DNA from: Hexactinellida sp. DTS-2022
Taxonomy: Eukaryota; Porifera; Hexactinellida
Assembly: GCA_028753945.1 (NCBI GenBank)
Contig: JAPNXP010000002.1
Span: 2,480,001 to 2,544,000 of the forward strand
Reading direction: 5' to 3'
Length of the DNA stretch: 64,000 nt
Shown: one piece after another, positions 43,965 to 55,912 of the stretch
Position numbering within the stretch: the first letter of the stretch is position 1
Layout: each line of letters opens with the position of its first letter
Made by a program: the position numbers and the translations under genes
The notes under the pieces: model-generated
What the model saw: only the letters and a program-made list of their open reading frames with translations
The model's database searches: none
What the model was told of the DNA's origin: nothing

Positions 43965-44565
43965 GACAATTGATCATTAATAAGCCGAATGGACATGAAC
44001 GAGACAAATATACCTGACGGGACGAATGCACTTGATTGGGAAGAATGGATTTGATTGGGAGGAATGAACTTGAACGTTACAAATGAATTGAACATAAATT
44101 AGACAAATGGACTTGAACGTTCCAAATTACTTAAACAAAACAATTGATCATGAATAAACCAAATGGACATTAATGGGACGAATGGACCTGAAGAAGTCGA
44201 ATGGACATTTCGTGACTAATGGACTTGAACAAGACAAATGGACATGAACGGGACGAATGGGCTTGACCATGAAATACCAAATGAACCAGATGGGACGAAT
44301 GCAATTGAATATGAAGAATGAGCCTGAATTGGTCGATTGGAATTGAACATTACAAATAACTTTAACAATACAATTGATCTTGTATAAGCCAAAATGACAT
44401 GAACGGGACGAATGGAACTAACGCGACTATTCGACGTGAGGGGATGAATTCACTTGAATAGGAGGAATGGAGCTGAACGTTACAAATAACTTGAACGAGA
44501 AAATTGATCATTAATAAGACAAATGTACCTGACTGGACGAATGCAAATTAATGGGAATACTGTCT
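43965..44565. repeat. Degenerate minisatellite (GGACGAATGGACTTGAAC units)
   Basis: About 600 bp made of variants of a 16-20-bp phrase such as GACAAATGGACATGAACG and GGGACGAATGGACTTGAA. Larger units recur (AATTGATCATTAATAAGCC appears several times at about 140-200-bp spacing), suggesting a higher-order repeat. No splice-like or coding organisation. Confidence 0.8.
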
Positions 44566-44578
44566 GCACACTTTATAC

Positions 44579-45491
44579 CAGTGTTTCTCAACCTTTTTCA
44601 GTCGATCGCCCCCTTAGCGGATAGTGCCAGTGCTTATCGCCCCCCTCCAATTTGAACATAAAAAAGAACCAAGCAACTAAGACAGATATTCTATAAACCG
44701 TATTTCCTCGAAAAAGAACCGGCTCTATAAAAATGGTATCTGTATGTTAAAATTTATTCCCAATAAATGATAACTGCAATGGAATTGTTGAGATTTAGGC
44801 AATTATAGGATGTTTAATCTCGCTGGGTACCATTAGAATGCATCTTAATATTATTTTCTGGAAATTTCATAAAAAAATGAGTGCAAATTTTGACCATGAA
44901 ATCAATAAGCACCGAGGCGCTTATTCAAATTTTGGCATGGTGCCCAGGGACGTAGATTTAAAAAGCAAATTGGGTCGGGGGGCGAAGCACATATATTCTT
45001 AGTTGTATAAAATTACTAATTGATTTCCTCTTAATCTAAGAATACCTGGATTTATAAACGAGCGAGCGCAGCGAGCGAGAAAATATTTAGGAGAGAAGAA
45101 GAAATCAAATAACATTTGAGTATAACTAAATAATTTAAGACAACAATAATTAATTTCAGGAGAAATAAATACATGAGGTTCACAAAATATTGGGGGAGAG
45201 AAATGAGGCTCTCGAACGAATGTATTGATTTCGGGGAGTCGAGGATCCCCCAGTATCGAGGCCCTTGATTGTTCCCAGTGCAAGATTTTTCAGATCGGGA
45301 TTGAATTAGGTCAAGAATAGCCGAAATGATGAACATGTAAATTTCTAGATTCTAGCTAAAGTGAATCAAATCGACCCCCTACCGCCCCCTTTCAGTCTTG
45401 TCGCCCCCCAATCGCCCCTAACCGTTTTATCGCCCCCCTCGTCTCCCATATCGCCCCCTAGGGGTGATATTGCCCACGTTGAGAAACACTG
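44579..45491. mobile_element. hAT MITE with CAGTGTTTCTCAACC ends (8-bp TSD)
   Basis: CAGTGTTTCTCAACCTTTTT on the left and the inverse GTTGAGAAACACTG on the right. A perfect 8-bp direct repeat CTTTATAC flanks it (44571-44578 and 45492-45499). Both subterminal regions contain ATCGCCCCC runs. The interior (about 44940-45300) may hold another nested G-run element. Terminus and TSD length fit the hAT superfamily. Confidence 0.92.
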
Positions 45492-45539
45492 CTTTATACG
45501 ATATATAAAAAATAGCATCAAACGAAACAGCCGGCCAAG

Positions 45540-46005
45540 TTCTTAAACCACGAATTTATCATTTGGGAGTTTTTTTTTCAGTCATTGCGCCAAAAAAGAT
45601 ATTTCTTGATTTAAACTTCATAAATGAATATTAATAAATGAAGTGCAATTCTAGGAGTCTGTTTGTACACTTTTGACAATATATAATTATTAGCATCAAA
45701 CGAAACAGACGGCCAAGTCCTTAATCCACGAATTTAACAATTTGGGAATTTTTTGACGGTCATTTCACCAAAAATGTTTTTTCTTGTTTTTAAGGTCTTA
45801 AATGAATGTAAATGAACGAAGTGGAATTTCAGGGGTACTTATTGGACACTTTTAACGATTTATCATTTTTAGCATCTAAGGAAAAAGCCGGCAACGTCCT
45901 AAACTACGAATTTGTTTATTGGGGAGTTTTTCGACGGTCATTGCACCAAAAAAAGGTTTTTATTGATTTAAACCTCTTAAAAGAATGTAAATTAACGATT
46001 TACAT
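45540..46005 (-). repeat. About 180-bp satellite, block 1 (- orientation)
   Basis: About two and a half units. Landmarks in + strand order are CCACGAATTTA, TTTGGGAGTTTTT, TCATTGCGCCAAAAA, CTTGATTTAA, AATGAATG, AGCATCAAACGAAACAG and CGGCCAAGTCCTTAA. The orientation switches at 45984-46006. Confidence 0.85.
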
Positions 46006-46006
46006 T
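45984..46006. repeat. Satellite inversion junction (perfect short palindrome)
   Basis: AATGTAAAT, five spacer bases, then ATTTACATT. The satellite block to the left is inverted relative to the block to the right, and the junction falls on the TTTACATTCA-type part of the unit. Confidence 0.8.
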
Positions 46007-47755
46007 ATTTAAGAGCTCAAAAAAAGTAAAAACAATTATTACTGCAGTTACTTAAAAAAATTCAACAATGATAAATTCATGGTTTAGGACCTTTGCCGGT
46101 TATTTCTTTGGATGTTGTATTTAAATATCGTCAAACGTGTCCAAACAGTACTGAAAATACAATTCGTTCATTTACATTCATTTAAGAGCTTAGACACTAG
46201 AAACCACATTTTTGGTAAATGAGGGTTAAAAAACTGCCACAATGATAAATTCATTAATTATTGACGTTGTCGGTTGTTTCTTTTGATGCAAAAATGAAAT
46301 ATGTCAAAAGTGTCCAAACAGTACCCTGAAAGTCCACTTTGTTCATTTACATTCATTTAAGACCTTAAAACAAGAAAAACCATTTTTGGAATAATGACTG
46401 TCAAACAACTCCCAAATTGTTAAATTTAGTTGTTTAAGGACGTTGCCAGTTGATACTTTTGATGCTAAAAATGAAATATCGTCAAAAGTGTCCAACAGAA
46501 CCCCTGGAATTACAATTCGTTAATTTACATTCATTTAAGACCATAAAATCAAGAAAAACATTTTTGGTTGTATCTCTGTCAAAAATCCCCCACATTGATA
46601 AATCCATGGTTTAAGTACGTTGCCGGTTTATTTTGATGCTAAAATCAAATATCGTCAAAAGTGTCTAACAGAACCCCTGGAATTACTATTCGTTCATTTA
46701 CATTCATTTAAGAACTCAAAAACAAGAAAAACCATTTTTGGAATAATGACTGTCAAACAACTCCCAAATTGATAAATTTAGTTGTTTTAAGGACGTTGCC
46801 AGGAGATTCTTTTGATGCTAAAAATTTCTTTTCGTCAAAAGTGTCCAAATAGTATCCCTGAAATTACAATTGGTTCATTTAGATTCATTTAAGAGCTTAA
46901 AAATTAGAAAAAACACTATTGGCAAAAAATTCCCAAATTGATTAATTTGGTGGTTTAAGGGCGTTACCGGTAGATTCCTTTGATGCTAAAAATTACTTTT
47001 CGTCAAAGTTGTCCAAATAGTGCCCTGAAATTACAATTCGTTCATTTACATTCATTAGGAGCATAAAAAGAAGAAAAAACATTTTTAGAATAACGACATT
47101 CAAAAAACTCCCAAATTTATAAATTTTGAGGTTTAAGGACGTTGCCAGTTGATTCTTTTGATGCAAAAAAAAATTTTCGTCAAAGGTGTCCAAATATTAA
47201 CCCTGAAATTACAATTCGTTCATTTACATTCATTAGGAGCATAAAAAGAAGAAAAAACATTTTTGGTGTATGACTGTCAAAAAACTCCCACATTGATAAA
47301 TTCGTGGTTTAAGGACGTTGCCGGTTGTTTATTTTGATGCTAAAAATTACAATTCGTGAAAGGTGTCCAAAGAGTCTCCCTGAAATTACAATCCGTTCAT
47401 TCACATTTATTCAAGCGCATAAAATAATGAATAACATTTTTGTGTGCAATTACAGTAAGAAAACTCCAAAATTGATAGATTTCGTGGTTTAAGGACATTG
47501 CCGCATGTTTATTTTAATGCACAAATTAGTTTTGGTCAAAAGTGTCCAAATTGCACCATGAAATTACAATTCGTTCATTTATATTCTTTTAAGACCTTCA
47601 AAACAAGAAAATACATTTTTGGAAAGATGACTGTCAAAAAACTCCCAAATTGATAGATTAAGTGGTTAAGGACGTTGCTGGTTGATTCCTATGATGATAA
47701 AAGTTCAATTTCGTCAAGGTGTGCAAATATTACCCCTGAATTTACCATTAGTTCT
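46006..47755 (+). repeat. About 180-bp satellite, block 2 (+ orientation)
   Basis: About ten diverged tandem units with a period of roughly 175-185 bp. Each carries ATTACAATTCGTTCATTTA, CATTCATTTAAGA, an AAAACATTTTTGG patch, CAAAAAACTCCCAAATTG, GTTTAAGGACGTTGCCGG, and TTTTGATGCTAAAAAT followed by CGTCAAAAGTGTCCAAA. Occurrences of GGACGTTGCC-like motifs near 46252, 46440, 46617, 46792, 46965, 47138, 47312, 47496 and 47672 show the period. It ends where the Ginger-like element begins. Confidence 0.9.
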
Positions 47756-48180
47756 GTTGCATGATATTTTGAGACACGTTAGATTCTGAGACATTGTATT
47801 AGCAAACCATGGATGTGCTATTAGAATTTATACGGTGATATTTTGAGACACTATGAATGGAATTTTTGCCTTATTTACTTTTATTATGAATTTAATTCAA
47901 GAATAAGACGCGTGAGATTTTGAGACTTTGTATTAGCAAATTATGAATGTGCTATTAGAATTTATACAGTGATATTTTTAGACACTATAGACTAGAGTAA
48001 TTTTTGGCTTATTTTTATTTTTTATTATGAATTTAAGAAACTATGATTTGAGATCATAATATAGATAAACCCTATACTATTATTAAATTATTTAACTATA
48101 TAAGAAACATAATATATACATTAATTGACTTATTCATTTACAACAAACCAACAAACAATCAAATCCTTTCTTATTTTGAA

Positions 48181-50430
48181 ATGAATCCAAATGAATATGA
48201 CGAAATCATTCACTTTATTCGCGAAGAAAAATATCCTGAAGCATCTGAAGCTTCTCGTCAGACAAAATGGAACTACAAAAGAAGATTGTCTTCCTATTTT
48301 ATTGGAGATACCAACAGACTTTTCAAGGTAATATTGACTTCCTTATTCCCCTAGACCATTTTTAAATATCCCATGGTTTAATTGAATTCTCCCTTTAGAG
48401 AGTAAACTGGAATGCCCAGAGACAGATTTTGCTGTTCCATTGCAGTCTGAATTGGACAGCATCTATGAGAAGTTCCATGACTAAGTCGGTCATCCCGGAA
48501 TAAATACGACCTACATTCAGTTCAGCAAAAATACACATGGGCAGGCGTTTCCCAAAGCGTTAAGGAATATGGGAGTTTAATTATCCGGTATACTTTCCTA
48601 GGTAGCACGAGGTTCGCTACCACTTGCCATTTACAGTGACATTATTATAAAGGATAGTCCATCTTTGGTCGGACCACTTCTGTATTTGTTAAACTTTATA
48701 AAAAAAATCCTACCTATCTCGTTTCATTTGATCATTCTAGACAACTGAAGTTTTATTTCTGAATTACAATATACTTCTCGTTTTCGTAATAAATCTTGCT
48801 GAATTAAACTACTCTCAAATGACTTTATCTTCTAATATAATTGTAAATATCATAACATTATGATTTTAAGTCATGTTTATCCAATAATTATCCATAAAGT
48901 GGCATCTGTGTCTATGTCACGTGCCACTTGTGGGAAAAGTGGCACATAAGTATATGTGGCTATATCTCAGTGGAAAAATCCCAAATTCATAATGATTAGA
49001 AACTATTCACTTAGTTTTGTAACATAGTTAGTGCATATTAAATTATACAATAGTAATGGCTTTCTTATATTATCAAGGTAAAGACGTGCCATATATGTCA
49101 GATGACAGCGGCCTTGCCACCTCAACCGCAAAAGAAACTCCAACCAATACCACCTCCGTCTAAAACGTGGAGACATATAGGAATGGATCTTATATGCGAC
49201 CTCCCTGAGATTGAATATGGCTATAAACACGTTCTAGTCACTATGCTACCTGAGCAAATATGTTGCAGTACGCCCTCTCAAGACCAAGACTTGACAAGAA
49301 GATATTCAGAATCTGAAGGACATCTATCTCGATATGGGATTACCTGATATTATCCAGCACGACCAGGGCAAAGAGTTCACAAGCAATGTGAGTAGTATAA
49401 TGTAATACTGTTTGTTAGATTAGTGTTATATAACTATCTAATTTTACACACTAACATTTGTATTGTTATTTGTATTTATTTATTGTATTTAACAGATATT
49501 TAAGGAATTCAACCAGAAATTGGGTATAGACAATCGTAGCACTCGTGCTTACCACCCGATGGCTAACCGCTTAGTCGAAGCGCACAACAAGATTCTGAAA
49601 CAGTTAGTTTTTGTAATATAATTTTAAGACCCATTTAAGAATTATCTATATAGAAACTGATTAAAATGGAGATCCAGATAGGGGATCATTGGTCCAAACT
49701 GCTGAAACAGGCTGTGCTTGCAATGAACTCCTGCAAGAAAAGATCCCTAGGACAAACTCCATGCAAGCTTATGTGTGGAAGAGAGTCCCGGCATCAAGAT
49801 CACTTGTCCACCATTAACGACCTGCAGACCAACGATGAGGGAGACTTTGATTTGAAGAATCGATTTTCTCTGAACTCACAGATCCACTAGATGGTATCGA
49901 ATGTATAAACGACATTTTTTGCCCACCTCAAGATAATCCCCTCGAAACAGTTAGCAACATCGATGAATCTCGAACTTCTACACAGCAATCAGCTATTTAC
50001 TTAAATAGCAGTGTTGATGTATCTACCAATGCTAATATGCTGCTAGATGCTTGAATGTATAAACACAAATTATTGCTGTTCAAATACTTTTGGCCGGTTA
50101 GTGTATAATACAAGGATTCCTTACTAGTTGAATGCACTAGCCTTTATTAATTAACCGATTAATCGAAATGAAATAATCGGTTATCGATAATACTTGAAAA
50201 TTTAATAACCGATTAAATAATCGGTTACCATCGCTAAACAGTTCACAACACTCTATCGAAAGAGCTCAAAGGAAAAGTACATCAAACTTTTGGGGACCTC
50301 TGCTCGAGGTTATTCAGGCAACGCAATCCCAATCATGGTGAGCCCAGATAATGGAAACGTGGACTGCAACGGCACATCCCCAGTGGCTAAAGACGAGCTG
50401 TTATCTACGATCTACGATGCAAAAGACTAA
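48181..50430 (+). pseudogene. Retroviral-type integrase (rve) gene, Ginger/KRBA2-like
   Basis: This is a DDE integrase/transposase in an element lacking RT and protease. Exon 1 (48181-48327) gives MNPNEYDEIIHFIREEKYP, then a Lys/Arg-rich stretch. Exon 2 (about 48401 on) gives LECPETDFAVPLQSELDSIY and an HxxxHPG-type zinc-binding relic, KFHD-stop-VGHPGINTTY (TAA about 48482). The catalytic core follows at 49080-49391: TWRHIGMDLICDLP (first Asp), a frameshift, then DIIQHDQGKEFTSN (second Asp). A 104-bp intron ends in AG at about 49494, then comes STRAYHPMANRLVEAHNKI (catalytic Glu). Downstream are AVLAMNSCKKRSLGQTPCKL and a C-terminal segment at 50250-50430 (KYIKLLGTSARGYSGNAIP). All three catalytic residues are visible, but a stop and a frameshift make it inactive. 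Confidence 0.75.
50150..50232. repeat. Small palindromic insert of AACCGATTA units
   Basis: TTAACCGATTAATCG and AATCGGTTATCG alternate in both orientations in about 80 bp, between two parts of the integrase gene. It is probably a tiny MITE (its TTAACCGATTA and TAATCGGTTA ends are inverted). Confidence 0.5.
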
Positions 50431-50684
50431 CGACTAGTATGTAGGTATATTATCTGTGGAATCAAGTGAGTTAACATTTTTAATAATCTACTAATATAAT
50501 TTATACTAACTTACTAAGTAATTAATTAGTTTCTATTTAGTAAGTACACCATACATGATGTAACTTTGTTACATCGTGTGTTATTAAGGAGTACACTAGA
50601 TGTTTAGTGCGGATTAACAAGGTTTGTGCAAGTTTGGTTCGGATTATCGAGATTCTCATTTATAGATGCCCATAGAAAATGCAT

Positions 50685-53415
50685 TACTACACTAATCCGA
50701 AAGAATTCACTAATCAGAACAGAAATTCTTTGAATCGGAACCAGGGGTTATTTTAAGCTCCGATGATCGAAAAATGTGAAGTTATAATGATTTTGTGTAG
50801 TAATAAAAAGCGAAATGTGAAGTATAAAAATCTGTTTAAACTTTACTTCATATGTAACACAATATTCGTAGCGTAGATATTCTAAACCTAGCTATAGTTG
50901 TTTCACAACCACATATTTTATCTTTATTTTCAATTAGATGTTACTAGCATATAGTTATTGTTAATTATTAAATACAGTATTATTCTAAGTAGTATACTAT
51001 TATGGCTACAAACTGTACACAGACTCCTTTATTTGGCATTCCTCTCTCTATTGAAGATTATAACTCTTCCAGTGAATTTATCATCAAATTCAAAATCCCA
51101 ACATCCAAATGTTTTTGAATATATTCAAGTTGATAAACCTGGGGAACGTAAAAGAATTTGATGTAGTGTTTGTGTCGCTAACTCTGATACTGTAAAACGA
51201 TTTTGTTATCATGGACGTCAACCAGCAATCTGCACAATTGATGGCGCGATTGCTCGTACTGACACGATATCGAATCATTTAGACAATTAGATACATTTGG
51301 AGTGTGTCAAGGTAGATCGGCTAAAAAAACTTTCAACAATCTCTAAAGTTCAATCAGTTCCTCTTATAAGAATGATTTCGAGTCAAAATAAAGAGTTGGC
51401 AGATAAAATTGGACAATTAATTGATTATTCAAATTTTTAATGATGCGAAAATGCTATCCAATTCTGCATTTTCTTGGCCTTCACGCATTGTAGCATCGAA
51501 ACTTTCAACAGGTTTCGATTTCAACAAAGAGTTTACTCCTTATAAACCATCAAATTTCGATTTGGAATATTTAACCCCTGTTATGCATCGACAACTTCTT
51601 CGGACAATTGTATCTGCTGACTTGCCGATGTTTAGAAAAGAAATGGAATCATGTTTAGCAGCCTCTTTTCGATGCGATGCATCTATGGGTAGGACCCAAA
51701 AAGATAACGAATTCCTCCTTTTGAAAATAATTGATGGTGATGGACGGGAGGGTACTAGATTTCTGGGTATTGACCATGTATCTGAAGGAGGCGCAAAAGG
51801 ACATTTATTAGCGATTAAGGAAGGTATTAAGGATACTGTTGATTTTAAATTTATCTTGAGTCTCATTAATCATATATCGACCGATGGAGAGAATAAGAAT
51901 GTTGGCCGACATAATGGTCTCTGGAAATTATTAGATGATGAACATTACGCCCTAAAATTGAAAAACCTCTCCTTAAATCTGTTTGTGCTGTACATTCTTC
52001 TGCTCTAGCCTTTAAGGATTTATGTAAAGAAGTCTATGAACTTCATGTTCTCATTACCAAGTTAGCTGAAATCAGTTCATACTTCCATAAGTCAGCTCGG
52101 CGTACGACTGAATTAGAGTTGCTCGGTACAAAAGCAAAACTTCGCTTACGAAGATTTCCTCAATATTATGAAATAAGATGGGCTGAATTTACTGAGTCAC
52201 TCTTGAATTCCATTTTAATATCTTGGAGAGTTCTCATATTATATTTTGCTCAAACAACTGATCCTGTTGGAATAGGTTTGGGGAAACTCCTGACCAATTT
52301 TGATAATCTAAAATTAATCTGTTTTACCTCAGATCTCTTATTTCTCTTACAAAATTTTCAAAAGAAGTTGCAGAGTGATCACATTACTATAGTTGATGTC
52401 AATTTAGAATTGAATAAAATGCAAGGTATAAATTGATTAAGATTTGTCATAAACCAATTCTTGGTGGTTGGGAAGAAGTCTTTGAAAGAAATTACAGCGA
52501 TGGCATGTTTTTTTAAGTCAAACTGTGGAATAAGGATCCCCGGATTGGTGGTAGACATAGTTTCATCAAAGAAAGAAGGGATTTCGCTACTATTCGTCAT
52601 AATTCGATTACAGCTTTGCAGACTTTTTTGAATTCGAGACTAGAACTCGATAAAAAATTTATTCGGGATATAACAAATTTTGTAAATTTCACTTCAAATG
52701 AAGATATCATTAGGGATGTCCATCGTTGCTTTGCACCTGATGTGGACCTTGCCTCAGTGGCTGATCAATATGATGATCTAATTAGATTGGAGTTTCCAGA
52801 TAGGACACCCAAAAAACTACGTCATATTTGTACAATCAAAACTGGGGTTTATTCTGAAATTTCTATACTATTAAGTCGCATTTTGGTATGCAAACCTCAT
52901 TCGGCGGATTGTGAGAAATTAATTTCTGCTTATAATAAGCTTAAAACTCAAGCAAGACCTATCTCGAGGAACACTCAGTGGTTATTTATACGTTCATATC
53001 AATATGCCTGAATTGTGCAATTTTAATCCAAGACCAGCAGTATATAAATGGATTAAAGAAGTGGAACATAGAAAAAGAGATTCATTGAGAGCAGGAAACC
53101 AAAAATGGTACAAAAATGTATTCGAACATAGTCAATCTGACACAGATACTATCACTTCAGAAAGGACCATTAAGAGTTCATTTTAGAGTCTATTAGACTT
53201 GTAGCTAAACATGTTATTTTATATAATAATACATCATTAATGCGATTCCTACAGAGTTAGATAAAAAGGTGGGTAGTAAAGGAAGAATTAGGATACGTGA
53301 TCTCTCGGTGACCTAATTTACTCGTAGATTTTCGGAGATGTGAAGTTATCAAAAATCATTAAAATAACCCCTGATCGGAATACCTCTGTTCGGATTAGCG
53401 AGGGTGTACTGTATA
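50685..53415 (+). mobile_element. hAT element (KIAA1586-like) nested in element X
   Basis: Diverged inverted similarity brackets the transposase pseudogene. Left (50690-50800): CACTAATCCGAAAGAATTC, AATCGGAACCAGGGGTTATT. Right (53300-53415, inverted): AATAACCCCTGATCGGAAT, CTGTTCGGATTAGCGAGGGTG, ending TACTGTA. Outermost termini and target duplication are unclear, and extra similarity at 50590-50660 may be a second element end. Confidence 0.45.
51130..53186 (+). pseudogene. hAT-superfamily transposase, KIAA1586-like, frameshifted
   Basis: The N-terminal zinc-finger-like block is near 51150-51310 (ICSVCVANSDTVKRFCYHG, ISNHLDN, IHLEC). A long frame at 51421-52008 carries FRCDASMGRTQKDNEFLLLK, RFLGIDHVSEGGAKG, and ISTDGENKNVGRHNGLWKLL, the hAT region around the second catalytic Asp (DGxxxNVGxxxGLW). 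CAVHSSALAF near 51990 is the CxxH-type motif. Then come YEIRWAEFTESLLNSIL, a helical segment, and a C-terminal dimerisation-like block, ILVCKPHSADCEKLISAYN plus KLKTQARPIS, near 52880-52960. A further short frame (53004-53186) is basic and Pro/Lys-rich. Frames change near 52010, 52440, 52600 and 53000. I consider it a dead copy. Confidence 0.75.
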
Positions 53416-53803
53416 CACTAGTGTAATTTACATTCCCACTCTCATAGTCGCTAATGGTCATTGAGTTATATTATTCGTTTGCCTAGATGATAGGTTTAAA
53501 TATCTTGCGAATAATACAATTATTTACATTTAACAAATTAGATCCATTTAAGACATCGCCCAAAACTTGAAAAACCTGTATTTTCACCTCAAAAAATGTT
53601 TAATTTAAGCAATCAATTCAAACACACTCAAAACATGTGTGGCATGAGTTTAGGGGAAGTGTACAGCTTAGAAATGGTATCCCTTAGACGTATTTATGAA
53701 CTAAGGGATACCATTTCCATTTAATTTTCGGCAATAAATGCAGCCAATTTCCGTTAGCTCGACATTAATTGTAACCATTATTTTAAATGGTTTTACTCTA
53801 ATA

Positions 53804-55220
53804 CAGTGGTTCCCAAACTAAGCTACTAGGCGACCCAATTCTAGTTCTCCAACAAAGAAAAAATAGTTCTTCATCCTGAGGCCAATCATCACTGTCAGGT
53901 ATTATAAGAGGAGATATCATACATGGATTTCTAAGTAGTGTAAAATCGATCTCACCACATTCTGGAAAATTCATATTCTAAAGCTTTGAGATGTTCAATG
54001 ATCGTACCTTTGGTATCCTCGTCTAGCTTAATGTCCTTCTTTTCTTCTTTTCTTTTCAGATAACCCTTCGAACATGCAACTGTTTCCATAATCAATTTTT
54101 CTTTTAAAATTCTGAAGTTTCATTTGAAAAGCTTTGGGTTTGTCACTCAAATCAAAAATGTATTTCTCTTTTCCCTGAAAGGCAAGATTTAGACTATTTA
54201 TGCGATCAAAAATATCAACAAGATAAGTTAGAAGCATTTCGCTCCTCTCATTAGTGATTATTTCTAAAAATTAATGTTTTTCATGTTAATCAAGGAATAC
54301 CTTGATCTCTGGAAGGAATATTAGAACTCGTTTAAGAACATTACCATTCGAAAGCCAACGTACTTGAGGTAATAATGTAGAGTTTTATAACTAGTTGTCA
54401 TATCTTCGCAAAGCTCTCTGAAAAGGCGAGGGTTAAGTGCACTTGATTTGATAAAATTGAATATCTCAATAATTGTTGACATCATTTCAAAGAGTTGTGG
54501 CGGTATAGTTTTACAAGATAGCGCTTGTCTATGGATCACACAGTGTACGCCTGTGACTTCTGTTGATTTATCTTTGACAAGCTTTTGAAATACTGAACGC
54601 GAACCAAGCATAGCTGGCGCTCCATCACTACAAATTCCACACAAATCCTTCCACTCCAGTTTATTATCCTGGAAAAGGTTGGCAATCAGTTTGAAAACAT
54701 CGTGTGCTTTTGTTGTGGTTTCAAGTTCACGGCAGAACAAAAACTCTTCCTTAAACTTATTATCTAGAACATAACGGATGTATACCATTAATTTGTGAAC
54801 ACGATGAAACATCAGTGGATTCATCAAGTTGCAATGAAAATAACATAAAAGGACAAACTTGTAACTGTGTCACAATCTGTTTCAGTATATTATCTGACAT
54901 ATTAGAATCCCTCGCTCGACAATATTATTTGATAGCGGAATAGATGACAAATTATTTGCCAACTCATTTCCAAAAGCTATTCGGACCATGTCCTTCGCAC
55001 ATGGAAGTATGTGGTCCTCTACAATTGTGTGAGGTTTATGCTTTCTTGCAATTCTTAGAGAAACAACCGACGAAGCTTCAATACATGCGATTGACTGTTG
55101 CTGTTAGACACCTGTTGTATCCAGTCTTGATCACTTCAAGCCATTTTCCATCCTTTTGAAAAATGAAGGATCTTTGACAAAAAGTTCAGGATGGCGAGTT
55201 TCAAGATGTCGTTTAAGGTT
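53804..55220 (-). mobile_element. hAT element (ZBED5-like), - strand, one end identified
   Basis: It starts at 53804 with CAGTGGTTCCCAAACTAAG, the typical terminus of animal hAT (Charlie/Buster type) elements. The opposite end was not found; it may be lost beyond the MITE at 55226. The 8 bases before the end are CTCTAATA. Confidence 0.6.
53960..55215 (-). pseudogene. ZBED5-like hAT transposase remnant
   Basis: On the - strand from about 55210: LKRHLETRHPELFVKDPSFF (a BED-finger His-rich segment), then SIACIEASSVVSLRIARKHKP and SLSSIPLSNN. A longer open frame follows at 54321-54827: LMVYIRYVLDNKFKEEFLFC, ETTTKAHDVFKLI, LCGICSDGAPAMLGS (second catalytic Asp region), and VTGVHCVIHRQALSCK (CxxHRxxL motif). 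Further down, near 54060-54230, comes KEKYIFDLSDKPKAFQMKLQ. This order matches ZBED5-type hAT transposases. Stops and frame changes occur before 54830 and after 54330. Confidence 0.8.
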
Positions 55221-55225
55221 AAGTA

Positions 55226-55457
55226 CAGTGAACTCCCGTTATACCGAAGTGGGACATCGATTTCATATTTGTATAAACCAAATTTGTTATAAGCTGATTA
55301 AAATTAATTACTCAGAAATTTATGGGGTAATAAATATATTCGTTAAAAAGAGACCTCATTAGATAAATTTATTTAACTATAGTATAGTCAAATATAAGGA
55401 TGTCCGGACTATTGAACTTTATTATAAGCCGATTTATAGCCGACTTGGAGTTCACTG
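55226..55457. mobile_element. Pogo-like MITE, TA target, at the ZBED5-like element
   Basis: CAGTGAACTCCCGTTATACC and the inverse GACTTGGAGTTCACTG, with TA at 55224-55225 and 55458-55459. The interior is AT-rich and non-coding. Termini resemble the MITE at 41443. Confidence 0.85.
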
Positions 55458-55912
55458 TAATAGTGTTTAATTTTATAGTTTGAGTTATTTAGTAAAACTT
55501 AACGTATATTTCCTTTATTCTCATTCTGTTATGTCGTTACACACATACCAACGAAGGCTAATTAACTTAAAAATTGGGGCCGATTGAATGGATATAGATA
55601 TGCGGTTTCCACTGTATGAATGGAGAGGATAGGGCGGATGTGTGGGGGAAAAGGAGGAGGCCTCCATTAAGTAATTGGCTAATACAATCAAAACTGATTG
55701 GAAAAAATAGTTTACCATTTATTTATGTTAAAAATATATGTATATCTCTTTCTAGCATTCTCCTAGTTTAAATAAGTTAATCGTTGTGATTATTTATTTT
55801 AGCTATTATATTGGTAGGCTAGTAACCACAAGTCGTCAGAAATCTAGGAATATATTAATGAAATTCAGGAGAAATAAAAGGTTTAAACATTTTTAAAAAA
55901 TCGTTATATTCG

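Noticed and set aside
48181-50430. Endogenous retrovirus or Maverick/polinton because of the rve integrase
   Set aside because: No RT, protease, gag, LTRs, DNA polymerase B or capsid genes are seen, and the ends are TGTTR inverted repeats. A Ginger-type DNA transposon explains it better.
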